A DNA stretch of 64,000 nt from Nectonema munidae (GCA_030549495.1 JAUIRK010000101.1:434001-498000); one strand, 5' to 3'; positions 49,526-62,711 are shown, counted from the first letter of the stretch. Program-made: numbers and translations. The notes: a model not told the origin generated them from the letters alone.

Positions 49526-49654
49526 CGGGTTGTTGACCACAGTCGACATATATCGACTTTACAAAAATAAAATCGTCTGATTTTATCAAAGCTCTTTGAT
49601 ACAAATCTTCTGCTTTACATTAGATATCGTCTGATTATTCTCGTCGTTAACGGG
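49526..49654. mobile_element. piggyBac-like MITE, copy 7
   Basis: TTAA at 49522-49525 and 49655-49658. Right end GTCGTTAACGGG; left end CGGGTTGTTGACC is a looser inverse. The interior has AAATCGTCTGATT and TATCGTCTGATTATTC plus TTCTGCTTTACA, the family words. Confidence 0.65.
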
Positions 49655-49658
49655 TTAA

Positions 49659-51325
49659 TCAATAGCTTTCATTCTGCCTTACAATATTTTGAGTTTGAAA
49701 TTAGTCTTTGTATCAGAAGACCCAAAATTATGTTAAGCAATTATCAATGAATGAATCTCTGGGTCTACGTACAATGTTTTTTAGTTCGATTCAAGGTCCT
49801 GATATCTCAATTTTTTCTATTACCCAAGAGAAATATGTAAGAGCATTACTTTTAAAAATTCTTGCAATACTGTTATTTCTTGTGTATTTGGGCGGATTTT
49901 TCTCTCAATATTCTCTAACATATATAATAATAATACTGGCAATAATAAAGTTGGTTGACATATTTTTTGGTCAATGAGGCATATATAGTTGCGTGAATCC
50001 ATTTGAGCGCAGAAAAAGCTGACAACATTAAGTATAATAAGATGAAAAGGTACCTAATCAAGAAGTTGTCTGCATCATTTAATAATAATTAAAGTGAGAT
50101 CAAATCGGTTAAAATGACATATATTTTAACAAGTTTCTTGGTTATGCTCTAGGAAATTTCGCGTCGATGTAGCAGCATGTTATACAAAATAACAAATCCA
50201 ACAGATTAGTTTCGTTTATCTATCTCAAACGGGAACACAGGATTTAGTGTACAACCAAAACCAAATTTCGTGAACAACTAAAAAAGGATTTGTCAACAAA
50301 CTATAAATCTTGAAATTTTTAATATATTGAAATTATACTTAGAATAAATTCTTTTTGGCTCTTTACAAAACATAAATCTTCACTATTTAATCTAAATTAA
50401 GTTTATATTTTTAAATATCGTTTTGATTCTATGAATCCTTTTCTTTAACAAATTTTGTTTTTAGTGTTCACAAAATCTCGCATTTCTATTAAAAAATACA
50501 AAGTCAAAATTTTGAATATTTTTATTTTAAATAAACTTGTTTTCGATGTCAAGTTTTTTTGGTTGATGATAAAATTTCATTTTTTTCATTTTTTATTTGA
50601 GCAAAAGTTTTTTTCAGAGAATTTGAACGACCGTGATTATGTGTCTCCTAAATTTGTTCTCTCCAATAATAATAACTTTATAATAAATTTAAAAACAACA
50701 ATTTTTATTTTTTTTCAATAAAAAAAAATATTTATATAATAAGTTAAATTTTCTTGTTAATTAGTTAGGTAGTTTGTTACTTAGTTAATTGGCCAGTTAG
50801 TTTATTAGTTATTAAAAATTTCTAATTTATAAGGTTTATAATAGTTATTAAAATATAGTAGAACATTTATTTTTAAGCAGTGAAGTATCGAACCGGGTGT
50901 CACATGCCTAGATGATAAAAAGATGAGTTTTTTTCAAATTACCAATTTAATATTGAAATATTGAAAATTTTAAGTTTTATATTAATCATTATTTAATCTC
51001 GTTTTGTTTGTTGAATAAATTTCGTGAATTAATTCAACCGTTTTTCACTTAAAATTTTTTGTCTACATCATCAATGAAATTAGAACAAGGTCTACATTTG
51101 CTCACACAACTGAATTAAGGTTTGGCACTAAACATCTACAATTTATTTCTCTAAAATATCAAAAGAAAAACATAGGTCGTTTATTGAGTCATACAACGAT
51201 CATATAACAATTAGTCGATATGTTGAAACTGTTGTAGATTTCTGCAAATTTACCAAGTACACTCAAACCGCAAATATTTATACCACGGTATTTCGCATCA
51301 TGTCTCCTTCTTCAAAAAACATTTT
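49659..51325. other. AT-rich non-coding stretch
   Basis: TTAGTTAG-like tract at 50758-50815. A plus-strand 89-codon frame (49708-49974) is hydrophobic at its C-terminus but has no recognisable family or splice context. Confidence 0.4.
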
Positions 51326-54300
51326 TTGACTTCTTCCTTCTACAAAACAACAGATTGTAAAATTTTGGATCTTCATTCAAGCGTTGGAGTGAAATGGAAT
51401 TGTAAGTTTTGCACTAATCAACATTTTAAGAAAATTGACAACGTAGATAAAAAGATAACCGTGAAAAAGAAACAATATCTTAATCATGAGATATGTTTTA
51501 ATCGATAAAAAATTCTTTAACAGAGCCTAAAGTTGAAGTCAGAAAGAATGTGTCATCATTAGAGAACACTCCTGAAATTATTTTAATTTTAAAAAAGAAA
51601 AGCAAAGAAACGAAGATAGAAGACTTGAAAACTTATGCTTCCATTCTTGTAAGTAAAACAAAAGTCAGTACAAACTTTGTGAATGATGGCTCTGTCAAGT
51701 TCAAGTTTCCTGATTCACAACACTTTGTGAAACTAAGAACCATTTTCGAGATAATTCAGAACTTTTATTTACAGTCCACAAACGTAATAAAATTATGGCA
51801 AAAAATTGTCATTTCAAACATTTTAACTTGAAAATGAAGAAATTTTGACATTGATCATGGGAAAAAATGAACACATTTAAAGTTGCTTTTTTAAAGACAA
51901 TAATGATTCATTCAAGCTAATCCACTCAAATTTAAATGAGGAAGAAAGCTTGTTATTTTTCTTTAAGGTTTGACTAGAGGTACGTATTTACTTATTTAAA
52001 AGCAATGTTTTAATTTATATAGATTGACATTTAAAATTTTTGATTTTATTTCAAATCGACAATGTATCATATGTTGTGGTTTCGATCACACTTCTAAACA
52101 TTGTTGGCACCAAGCAATCTAAGCCAGTTTATTTTTACTTTTCAGGAGAGCATAGAGGAATTGATTGTGCATACAAAAATGATTCATCAAAATTGAAATG
52201 TTCAAACTGAAATAAACACAACCAGATCTCTAATTTCCATTCTCTTCATAGTTATCAATGTCCTCTTGTTGCTAGAGAGAGAGAGAAAGAATAGGTTAAA
52301 AATAATACTATTAGATATGAATCTGGAGTATTACAATCGAAAGTATAATAAAGAATCTTTCAATAGTGTCTAAAAAACTAGTTTAATTTTAATGATAAAT
52401 TTTATTTCGAACAACCTGTTTTCTCTTATTTAAACCCTAATTGTTGGCTGAATCCAAAATTGCATACTTTTAATTTTTGTCATTTGAACAGTCAATCAAA
52501 TCTAAATTCAATGACCTAGAATTGTTCTTGAGTAAATTTGAACAAAGCTCCACAGTTTCGTTTCATATTGTAGGAATCCAATACACTTGACTACCTCCAG
52601 AATCTTTCATTCTTAACGATTGATCAGTATTTATTTTTGTCACAACAATATCCACTCTATACCCATAACGGTTTAGCTTTCTTTGTTAGGAAGACTTTAA
52701 GCTACAGTGCCTGGAATTGCAATTTTTGTCAAAATTTTTTTGAAATTTGTTATTCAGTGTTATCAACTTAAGTTCAATGAAATTATATATTCATAATATA
52801 TACCGCCCACCTAAAAAGACTAAATTCCTAGAACACTCTTTTTTAGATGATTTCGCATCATTTATGGAATTATGTAACTCGAGTTCTTTCAACATATTTG
52901 CTTGAGATTTTAATATAAAAGAGTCTCACAAATTCTTAAGTTAGATTTAAGCGTTTTAAAACACCTACTTTCCAATTGATTCACATGTAGCATAAAAATA
53001 CATTTTACAAGATAACTTTCTAATTTCTATACTTATCAATTTTGATGAAAGCGTATCTTATGTTTCAGAAGAATAATTTTCAGATTATCACCCCATAATT
53101 TTGTCATTGAAAGAGGTTAATATTAGAGGAATCGAGTCTATAGTATCTGTAGCTTCAATAAACAACGTATTTGTGGGATTATATCTTTACAAAAGTAGCT
53201 TGATAGGCAATGTTCTTTTTCGTTGTGTGATATAGACTCTTATTTTGAGGAGGTGATTGATGCACTATCAACTGCCATTTTGGAATCCGCAATTATAAAA
53301 AAGGTGAGACTTATGAAAGACAAAAAATTTTTTTTTTAAACTTCGGATGACAGCTGATTTGCTAATTGAAATTAAGAATTGTGACAAACATCGAAAACAA
53401 TTGAAACAAATGAAGCACTGTTATAATGTAAGATACGAAATACTGTTTATCCAGTACAAAACTTTAAGAAATGGGATAAAGAATAAGAAAAGATTTTTGA
53501 AAAGGGAGCAACCGAAAACTTAATTGAAAAAACTAAAAGAATTTTTCGGGAAAAAAATTTATGAAAAACAGTTTTGGCTAATTGAGCATGTTAAAATTGT
53601 TAATCACAGGTTGGCGATATTTTGAACAAATATTTCACTTCAATTTATGAATGATACAATGTTAATGGAATTCTTTTAAGTTTCACCAAATCTCAATGAA
53701 TGATATATATATCTTATATCTTATGTATGGCGATGCTACTGATTACTTTGGAATTTCGGTAAATCATATCAATCTTATTAAAAATTCTATCTGCACCGTA
53801 TTGTTTGTGGCTTTTAACTAGTGAATAACCTTCACATTTCCCTAAAATTTTCAAAAAAACTAAAGTTGTTGCAGTATTCTAGAAAGGTGATCGTCATGAT
53901 GTAAAAAGCTATCGCCCATATCAATAGTTTGTTCTATTTCAAAAGTTGTTGAAAAAAGATTACACTCTTAGATTGTGAATTATCTAGGTTCTAGAAGTTT
54001 TCTAAACTGTTTACAGTTTGGCCTTAGAAAAAATCATTCTGCTGAAATGATGCATTCATTGTTCGTAGAAAAAATTGTAAATTATCTTGAGAACAAAAAA
54101 GATGTATCGATTTTTTTTATTTAAGCCGTGCGTTTTTACTCATTATTTTATTCATTGATTCTCAAAAAACTTAAATCTTGTGAATTGGAAACTGAAATAT
54201 TAAGCTTATTTATTCACTACCTATTTGGTAGAATTCAAACAGTTTCCATCAATAATTTTAGTCATTTGCATCAACAATTTCTTCTGGTGTACATATAAAG

Positions 54301-54910
54301 TCGATTTTTTGTCCCTTGATTCATTATTATTAAATAATAATTTATAAATTTTCATTTTTATGATGATCACCTTTTGATATTACCACAAAGTTATCCAAAA
54401 TCCATTGTAATATTTCTTTACAAGTTTATCCACAAAATCTTACCTTATGTCTTTTTCTATAAAACATTAACACTCGATTCACAAAGGTTGCATTATAATT
54501 CTTTAAAAATTTCTTATACCTTTTTATATACCAATGTTTCAAATTACACATTATAAAAATAAATTATTACATATAAATGTTATTACTTTTGGAACAAATT
54601 GTTTTGTAGTTAGACTTTTTTTTTAATCCAAATTTAAAGAACAATTTATAAAGTGGTGCACTTGAAATCTATTTTTTCTCTTTATATTTTTCACACAACG
54701 CGAATTGTTACTTATTCTAGCGTGCTTGAGTTTCTTCCGGGTGATACTCAGCGGTCCAAGGGGCCTTGTAATCATCCTACAATTAGGATCATTTCATTTT
54801 CTTTATTCCATCTTGTTTCTATACGGTGATTGTCATATTATGCTTATTTACTTAATTCTTTTTTGTGTGTGTGTACCGAACTTGTAAATAAATTCCTTCT
54901 TTCTTCCTTT
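51326..54910 (+). mobile_element. decayed two-ORF LINE with CCHC-bearing ORF1
   Basis: ORF1 fragments lie at 51326-51505 and 51550-51828. A zinc knuckle CIICCGFDHTSKHC (C-x2-C-x4-H-x4-C) follows at 52063-52104, then SGEHRGIDCAYKND near 52145, typical of Jockey/CR1-group ORF1. Endonuclease words (NPKLHTFNFCHLNSQS near 52450; HNGLAFFVRKTLSYSAWNC near 52660) come next. Reverse-transcriptase words (FGLRKNHSAEMMHSLF near 54020) are followed by a broken GVP-type motif B near 54290. Many stops and frameshifts throughout. The 3' end is placed at AATAAATTCCTTCTTTCTTC near 54890-54910, inferred. Confidence 0.75.
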
Positions 54911-57900
54911 TTTTTCTTTTTTTTTCTTCTCTTTTTCATCATGTCAAAATGCCTTCTCATCTGAAATATTTGAATCCATGTTTGGGGAGTAGCATGAAAA
55001 TAAATTATCTGAGCAAGCTCTCACTTATTCATGCTGAACGAAACATAGAGCGAACTCGAACAGTGCGAATTTCATTACAACGCAAGTAGAGATTCACGCC
55101 GCCACAAGATGAATATCGAACGAATGTGATTCAGTTCAAAGTATTAGATAAATGTTCAATAGGGCGATCAGGAGAGTTGCAGAGTTTTATTTGCTAATTT
55201 TATTGATGTTGGAGAAAATGATTCCCTTTTTTGCATCCGCCAGAGCAAATGTGAGCCAGTCCCCGTGTATACGCGTATATTAGGTGCGAAAGATTCATAA
55301 ATGTATAGATTAAACTTATTAAACCTTTTCAGCATACCATCTCAAACACAAAAATTGTAGTGGAAGTAAGATTAACTTTGACCAGGAAACGAAGCTTCTT
55401 TTTATGAAATTTTTAATACTTTTTCCTATCTCAATTAATTGAAGAAAGTAAGTTACTTGTGTGGGGATTAGTTAGTATATTATTCTTGAATTTCTCTCTT
55501 CTACTCATCTATTCTACACATTTTTAGAGTATGCTTGTGTGTATTGTATATGTAGACATATAGTATTTTATCATGATATACTTTGAATATAATCAATACT
55601 CGATTCTATCAGATACATCTTTCTCATTTACTCTGCACATTTTTTGGTAAAAATTGAGGATTTAGTGCTCACTTCTATAATCCAATAAAACTCCGTTGAA
55701 CACACTATCAAGTCTTAGAAGAAATAATATTTGTTTACAAAAAACGACGAATAAAATAGAGAATGATCTTTGAAATACCAAACGCCAATTTAATACTTCA
55801 TTTTTTATTCCTAATAACTTTTTCATATTTATTAAATTTTTGAAATTAAGATCTATTATCTTTAATCTTTAGAGATTAGTATTTAAAAATAATTCGTTCC
55901 CATTGATTTCTTTCTTACTTGAATTTTAAATGAAAATCCTGCTACCACTATGCTATGTAAATCATAATTCTCGAGAGTTTAAATATTCTTTTCCTCAGTA
56001 TTATCAATGGAATTCCAAAATAATTGTTAATTAATAGATTGCATAATGTCAAATGTTCTGCAAATGCCAGATGTGCACTTCTCAAAGTTTTTCGTTTTGT
56101 AACATGAAATTTAATTATTCAAATTGATTGCGTATCCACCTCATGTTTTCAAGATTTTATTTCATTATTCCTTGCAGTCAATTGGTTATTTACGAGTAAT
56201 ATTGATAAACCATTAACATTTTCTTATTTTTTGTATTGATTTCAGAAAAATTCTGTCCTATTTTAAAAGGCAGAATGCGTACACCAATTAATTTTTAATG
56301 TTGTTTTAAATTTGACTGTTTTAATGTATTGCATGAAATAATTTGTAATTAAAAAGTTTTATATTTTGATTATAATTTTTAGGTCAGTTCTAGCAACCTT
56401 TTCAAAGTTTCAATGAAATATTGTTAATAATCTCAAATATTGGTTCTTATTACGTGTACAAGTAGTTTTATTTGATTTACAGTAGTATTATTTATTCTAT
56501 TTTTGTTATACCGCTACTCTACGATAAGAAATAAGAAATTAGGCAAAATATTAAAAATAGAATGAAGACGGATGAAAAATAGCTAATTTGAATTATCCTG
56601 GAAAAAATAAGGGGAAGCGAGTGTCAAAAAGATAAACACGAAACTTACTTATATGATTATTAAATTTCACGCATTTGAAGGCTTAAAAGACCCACCAGCC
56701 CACAGTTCCAATATTAAACCACGCATAAGATTTGGAGTTCCTTAATGTTGTTTTATATGAACAAAATTTCAATTTAGAAGAAACATCTGCTCATGTCAAA
56801 ATAGTCATAATAAAAAATAAGATTATTCAGAAGTAAAAATCAATTACGACTTGCAATAAATTTTTATGTCATCCTTGATACGATCCATCCATCTTCTCTA
56901 AGGTTATTGCTTAAAAATCTTTCCCATATGTCATATTTAGGGGTAGTTTTTTCTCTCGCATCCCCCACATTTAACCGAACTTGTGCACACACTAATGCAT
57001 TATACTGAAAAGTTTGAAGTGACTGGTTAAAGTATTTATCATAACAGTAACTCATATATCTTGCGTATATGAAGTACAAATCTTTAGAAAGGCAAACAAA
57101 ATCATAGATAATATTTTTGATAGATTTTTCAATGTTATGTATCTAATATTTTAACTTTTTGATATTTATTTTAGTCATTTCAAATATAGATGTACATGCT
57201 CAACGGGATGGGGGCTGATTGGATAGTCCTATAGCATCTACTCACTCTGAATTCACCTACTAGTGTTTTTGTGCATGTGGATTGTTTCTGTGTGTGTGAG
57301 TATATTTGCGTCTCTCTGCGTGCATGTGTGTCTCAAGAAATCAAAATATGTAATATTTGTTCTTTCAAAAGTGAAATCATGAGGAAGAGGAGAATTTCAA
57401 TGATTCTTCTAACAATGTCAAGATAGAGGTGCACTTTTAAAATGGATTCATTATTGAAATTCGTAAAAATTGCTTCAATAATTAAGAAAGTTTGTGTTAG
57501 GAAATAGCACTGTCTACTAAGCTGGTATCTCAACAATACAAACTTAATTGAGCCATTGTTCTTTCACATTTTTTGTAAGGTGGAAAAGAGAGGAGGTTAG
57601 AAAGAAGAAAGTTGGATGCTGTGATGTGAGGTTGAGTGAGAAATTTCAAAGCAATCCCCTCCTGCCATCCAATCATGTATGCTGCGTTCACACAAACTGA
57701 GAAGAGCACTTCACGAGATAATTCAATTAAGTATCTGCTCCTACCTGAAAATTTTCATGCTATATAATTCGATTATCAAGTCAAATACAAAGAGATTCTC
57801 AGCCTTACATAACGTTGTTCCACTTTTCTAAAGTGTGAGCAACGGTTTTACTCTATTTTCTAATGAAAGATTTGCCAAGCTTTCGATGGTCTTTTTAACT

Positions 57901-59796
57901 TGATTAGATGACTTAGATTAGTTTGTTAGGTATTTATTTAGTGGATTTGCTTTGATTAATCTTTATTATGTGATTGCTACTGTGCATTACAATGCTAATA
58001 TTTTCATGGATAATCCAGTAAGAAATCGTAGGAATAAAATGATATAGCATGCCTTATCTACTTCACGTATATTTAGATAACTTGTATTTTTGAAGATTTT
58101 TTGAAAGATAGGATAATAAACAATGGTACCCTAAGAAATTTTATTTTAAGCTCCAAAAGGAATTATATGTTTAGTGTAAGCTCATTGGCAAACGAATACA
58201 TCCATGGTTAAATTTAGTTTTGAAAATTGTTGTTAGATGTACTTTGGTTTGACTTTCAAAAAATATATTGTAAAATCATTTATAGACATAATTTCGATGT
58301 AATTGATAAAACTAAAATTAATAACATGTTAGTTTTGGATAATATAAAATGAAAAAAAGAAAAGTATAGGGTTATAAATTATATAGTGTAAATATATTTG
58401 TAACAATTATTATTTGTGGATAAATTTGCCTGTCAATGAATTTACCAGACAAAAAATTGTATACTCATTTTTTTTTGCAAAATTGAGTTCAATTATAAAT
58501 GCTAAGTTTTTTTTTTCATAGAATTCGTATAAATTTTATAAGAATGCAAAAAGTAGTAATTTAATTTAAGGAATCCCAAATTTCCCAGCGCGATTTTTAT
58601 TTATATGAAGGATGAACTTGGTCCGTCTGAACAAAGAACATCATTACAATTTAATGTAGAAAGTAAAAGAAAAAGTTATAATATAGGCTGTTGATAGCAA
58701 AGGGCATAACTTTCGTTATTGGTGCCTTCTAGGAGTAAATGATGCCTGATCCTGGATTCGACCCTAGAACTAGCATAGAAAGTAATTTTAGGAAATTCGA
58801 AACAGCAATTGTCTCATGTATGAAATTTAAGCGTAAGTGAGATGGGGCATTTGACACTTTTGAGGGCCATTTTAAATCAAGAGTATGAAGGAATTTTTTT
58901 AAAATTTTTTTAGTTGTCAGTATCGCGCCAAAAAGAAGAACTTTTATTCATTACTGGACAGATGATGAGGATGTTACGATAACAAATCTAACCTAGGATT
59001 ACTGGATGAAAACACTACCATTCCACCATCACTAACTCCTCAGTAAATTATTACTAGTTAATTAGTTCTTAATTATTATTTAATTAAAATTATAATATTT
59101 TTCATATAAACAGCGCCTTCACGTATCGGTGGGCAGAAGGAGCATATGCCCTTGATGAAACTTCTTTGGGCGGCAAATTTTAAAAATATATACATAAAAT
59201 AGCAGACCATTGTTAGAAATTAGAGAAAACTTTTTAAAATTGCTATCTCATCTGATGAAGATGAAATTTTAGGATATCATTAAAAACTTTTCTCATAATA
59301 AAACAAAAAAATGTGATGTAATTGAATAATCTGAAGGCTGTCACTTATTTTGCAAGAATATTCTTCAAGAATGTTTTTAAATTTCTCTATTGATTAAATT
59401 CAACTCACTGAAGGAAAATCTTTCTTGTGATAAAAGTGTACAAACTAAAATAATATTGAAATCAGATATGTATTTTTTCGGTGCAATGCAGTTATAATAT
59501 GGAAGTATGAATAGGGCGGTTACCGAAAATATTTCCTTGAGACAACACTTTAACTTTGGCCCTGGGCGTCATATAGACACATGTGAGCAGCTTCCATATA
59601 CAGCAACCCCTCTAAGCCTTTCTGTCAAAGTTAGAAAGTGGTATTTGAGAAAAGTTTTTATGGAGAGAGGAGTTGGAAAAATTTTAAAAGTAATTTTCTT
59701 AAAACCATATTATAGGTGTTGGCATTCTTAGAATTATTAATGTACTTGTAAAATCTCGTTGGGTTGAATTTGACGGAAAAGACAAAAAAAACCCTC
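54911..59796. other. non-coding stretch with complex islands
   Basis: Less AT-rich blocks at 55010-55320 and 57540-57860 may be regulatory. A B-box-like GGATTCGACCC near 58762 hints at another SINE, without a matching A box. A 71-codon minus-strand frame (57079-56864) is not recognised. No gene supported. Confidence 0.4.
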
Positions 59797-60075
59797 CAAA
59801 AAAAAAAAATTAAAAAATTGAAGGGTTTTTGTTGGGGGGGGGTGGTTAAAAAAAAAAATTTAAAAAAATTTAATTAAAAATTTATAATATAAAAAAATAA
59901 TTTATAAATAAAAATTTTAAAATAATCAAATATAAAAAAATTAATAAAAATAAAAAAAAAAAAAAAAAAAAAAATTTTAAAAAAATAAAAAGAAAAAAAA
60001 AATTTTTTTAAAAAAAATTTTTTTTTTAAAAATTTTTTAAAAATTTTTTTAAAGGAAAAATTTTTTGTGTTTTTT
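59797..60075. other. homopolymer-dominated block, probable consensus error
   Basis: Almost only A and T runs with one G-run (near 59835-59843), including uninterrupted A stretches of over 20 bases. It lacks the texture of neighbouring AT-rich DNA and looks like a poorly resolved low-coverage or hairpin region rather than real sequence. Confidence 0.5.
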
Positions 60076-60159
60076 TTTTTTTCATACCCAAAACATAAAA
60101 AAAAAACACAAAAAAAGAATAAGACGTTGTTTATTTGGAATTATATTTTAGATTTTCTA

Positions 60160-60700
60160 CAGCATAGTTTCCCAAACTGGGGGAAATTTGTGGGGAGTTG
60201 TCAGGGGGAAATAATTATACCGTCTATAATTACAATTAAAAAAAAATCAGATGGATTTTTCATGTCTAAGAGCAATGGTGGGGAAACTTCAAATTAATGA
60301 TTACATGGATCTCACCAACATTTCAGAATTACTTTTTTCCGCTATTATTGACTAAAGAATTGAGCAAGAGTTTCTTTTTCGGTGGACATTGCGGACGACA
60401 ATAAAGGAAGTTGTTGTAATGGCATTGGTAGCAGATTTCTTTGAAAATTCCCGACTGAATCGGAGCAAACTGGAAGGGGTTTGCACAGAGAGTGCCATGA
60501 TATGCTTGGTTCATGGGTTCAAAGGAACATACTGGATGGTACACAGAGAAACTATCGACTCAAGACAATTCCAATGAAGCTTCATGTGGACTTGACTGTC
60601 ATCATAAACATTGTTAACTATATGAAAGAAGCAGGCTTTTACATTCGTTTCTCTGTGAGCTCTGTCCGAACCATAAAAATTAGGTATTAACCTATTGGAC
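60160..60700 (+). mobile_element. hAT transposon fragment with transposase remnant
   Basis: The left end CAGCATAGTTTCCCAAACTG (about 60160) followed by a G-rich subterminus fits hAT termini. Two overlapping plus-strand frames, 60389-60574 and 60481-60687, carry pieces of hAT transposase: NRSKLEGVCTESA resembles the conserved KLxGVCTDGAPAM block. Text reading MLGSW, then LKTIPMKLHVDLTVIINIV and NYMKEAGF, resembles the KTLPxxLxxVLxxVIKIVNYIK block of hAT-Charlie/ZBED-like proteins. The frame change between them makes it a pseudogene. The right end was not found. Confidence 0.7.
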
Positions 60701-61304
60701 CTATTTAAGAAGGTTTACTGTATATAGCATGTATGTATGTATATATATATTATTATTATGAACTTATATTAATGTTATTTTTTGTAAGTAGCAATTTTTT
60801 GTCATATTTGATTTATCATCGCCACTTGGATAATAATATTTCTTGTGACAAAAGTGCATAACTAAAATAATATTGAAATTAGCTGTTTTTTTCTGTGCGT
60901 AATGTTTGCAGCTGGATTAATATACCAAAAATTTGAAGAAAAAAGAAGAAATGTGTGGAATTGATAAGGCAGCGCCATTTATTCAGTATCAATCGTATTA
61001 ATATACGATGTGATGAATTGATTTTTGGGGAATGTATCTGAAAAGTGATTTATTGTATTAATTAGCTTTCAATTAATATTTCTACTCTGCTTTCGATAAA
61101 ATTATTTTATAATAAAATTTTCTTCATCAATGTAACAAAATTGGCAATAAACAAACAAAAATTTTGAATTGCCTGAAAACTTTTTGAATGTGGTATATTA
61201 TACCATTTTTACCTCTTTAATAGTCTCTGATTACAATAGCGTATTTGGAAACTTTATTTTGCAGGTACAAAGAATAATTTCATTGTGTGAGGGAGGCACT
61301 TAGT
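60701..61304. other. AT-rich non-coding stretch
   Basis: Short TATG/TA-rich tract at 60728-60760. No gene or element end identified. Confidence 0.4.
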
Positions 61305-61454
61305 CAGTGGGGGATCCAGAAATTTTTTGGGGGGGGTATATAATTTTTTCAAAATTTTTTTTTTTTTTTTTGGGAAAAAAAAAAAAAAATTTATTAAAAA
61401 AAAAAATTAAATTAATTAAATTCTTTTTTTAAAAGGGGGGGGGGGGGGGGGGGG

Positions 61455-61485
<31 letters not shown>
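61305..61485. mobile_element. hAT MITE left end running into an unresolved G/C homopolymer junction
   Basis: CAGTGGGGGATCCAGAAATT then TTTTGGGGGGGG matches a widespread hAT MITE terminus (CAGTGGCGGATCCAGAAAT). It continues into long T, A and then G24 (61435-61458) joined to C27 (61459-61485), after which no inverse terminus appears. The G/C junction is most likely an assembly artefact inside the element. Confidence 0.5.
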
Positions 61486-62048
61486 AGTTATAAACTAAAC
61501 ATGGGAAGCATAATCTGAGAATTGTATGCCTGTGTTTCTCCATAAACAGAATTTTAGTTCTAAATAACGTTCTTTAATTGAAAACCACATGTGAATTGCT
61601 CAAAAAGTGTTTAAATTTGAATCTTCACACAGAACGCTCTTTATTGTAATCCATTGAAAATTATTTTTTTTGGAGATGAGCAATCTGTGGGAAGATAAAA
61701 AATAGTATTGCTTTTTCAAATATAAAAATAGTTTTAAAATTGAGGATAATTTAAATATACTTTTGTTTTTCAGAAATTCCAATAAAGTATAATTATTTTG
61801 ATCGAGATATTAATCGCAATTACAAAGTTTCAAATTGAAATTTTAATGTTAAAACTTCATTAATTTTTGCTATGTTGATGATATTTAAAATTAATATTTG
61901 TCTCTACGTTATATATTTATCAAATCGTTATTGTAAAATTAAACAATTTTTTTTAAAATTATGCTACTTTTAATTTTAAGAATACGTTGTCTAGGTTTAC
62001 AGGACAAACCATTATTTGAATAGTGATTATTACTATCATTATTATAAG
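61486..62048. other. AT-rich non-coding stretch
   Basis: No gene seen. It ends at the 8-bp target site ATTATAAG of the following MITE. Confidence 0.4.
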
Positions 62049-62372
62049 CAGTGCCCGCGCTAAAGCTAAATTTCAAGGGGGCTGAAATGGGGCAAAGAAA
62101 CACATTTGCAAAAAATTTATTTCCTATATTACTTTATATCCTATATTACTTTGCTGAAAAGCATGAAGTACTTCTGTATAAAAACCTATAGAAATTTCAT
62201 ATTATACATACACATACACCAGCATTTATATAAGATTATTGTGTACAATTTTTGCTTATTTATTTTTCCTTTAAAAAGTGCATGGGGCAAAACCAAAAAT
62301 TTTAGGGGGCAAAGATTAATACAGGGGGGGGGGGGGACGTGCCCCAAAATTATATAGGTAGCGCGGGCACTG
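62049..62372. mobile_element. hAT-type MITE with clear target duplication
   Basis: TIR CAGTGCCCGCGCTA at the left and TAGCGCGGGCACTG at the right, perfect over 14 bp. Flanks ATTATAAG (62041-62048) and ATTATAAC (62373-62380) are an 8-bp duplication with one mismatch. Subterminal GGGGGC / GTGCCCC. The interior is non-coding and includes a G13 run. Few differences between the ends suggest a fairly young insertion. Confidence 0.88.
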
Positions 62373-62711
62373 ATTATAACTAATTCTAAAATTAATGTTA
62401 CCAAAGTTAATTTGTAATGATTTACAAGCCTTAACTTGTAGTTATCACTGCCCATATAATTCTAGTTGATTAGTATAATTATATCTAACATCTTTGTAAA
62501 ATGATTCTAAAAGGAAAAATGGATTTTGTAAATAAAAATTCAAAAGATGAAAAATTTGTTGAACTAAAATTTTTTAAAACATTTTAATTATAGTAAAAGA
62601 TATTTCAAATTATTGTTGTTTTTCATTTTTTTCTGGAGTATTGATATTATATTGATGATCTTTTTGTAACATGAATCCTTGAGTTTTAACCCAAAATCCA
62701 TGTGTTTAAAC

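Noticed and set aside
58740-58775. tRNA or SINE B box GGATTCGACCC
   Set aside because: No A box at the right distance and no cloverleaf-like pairing seen.
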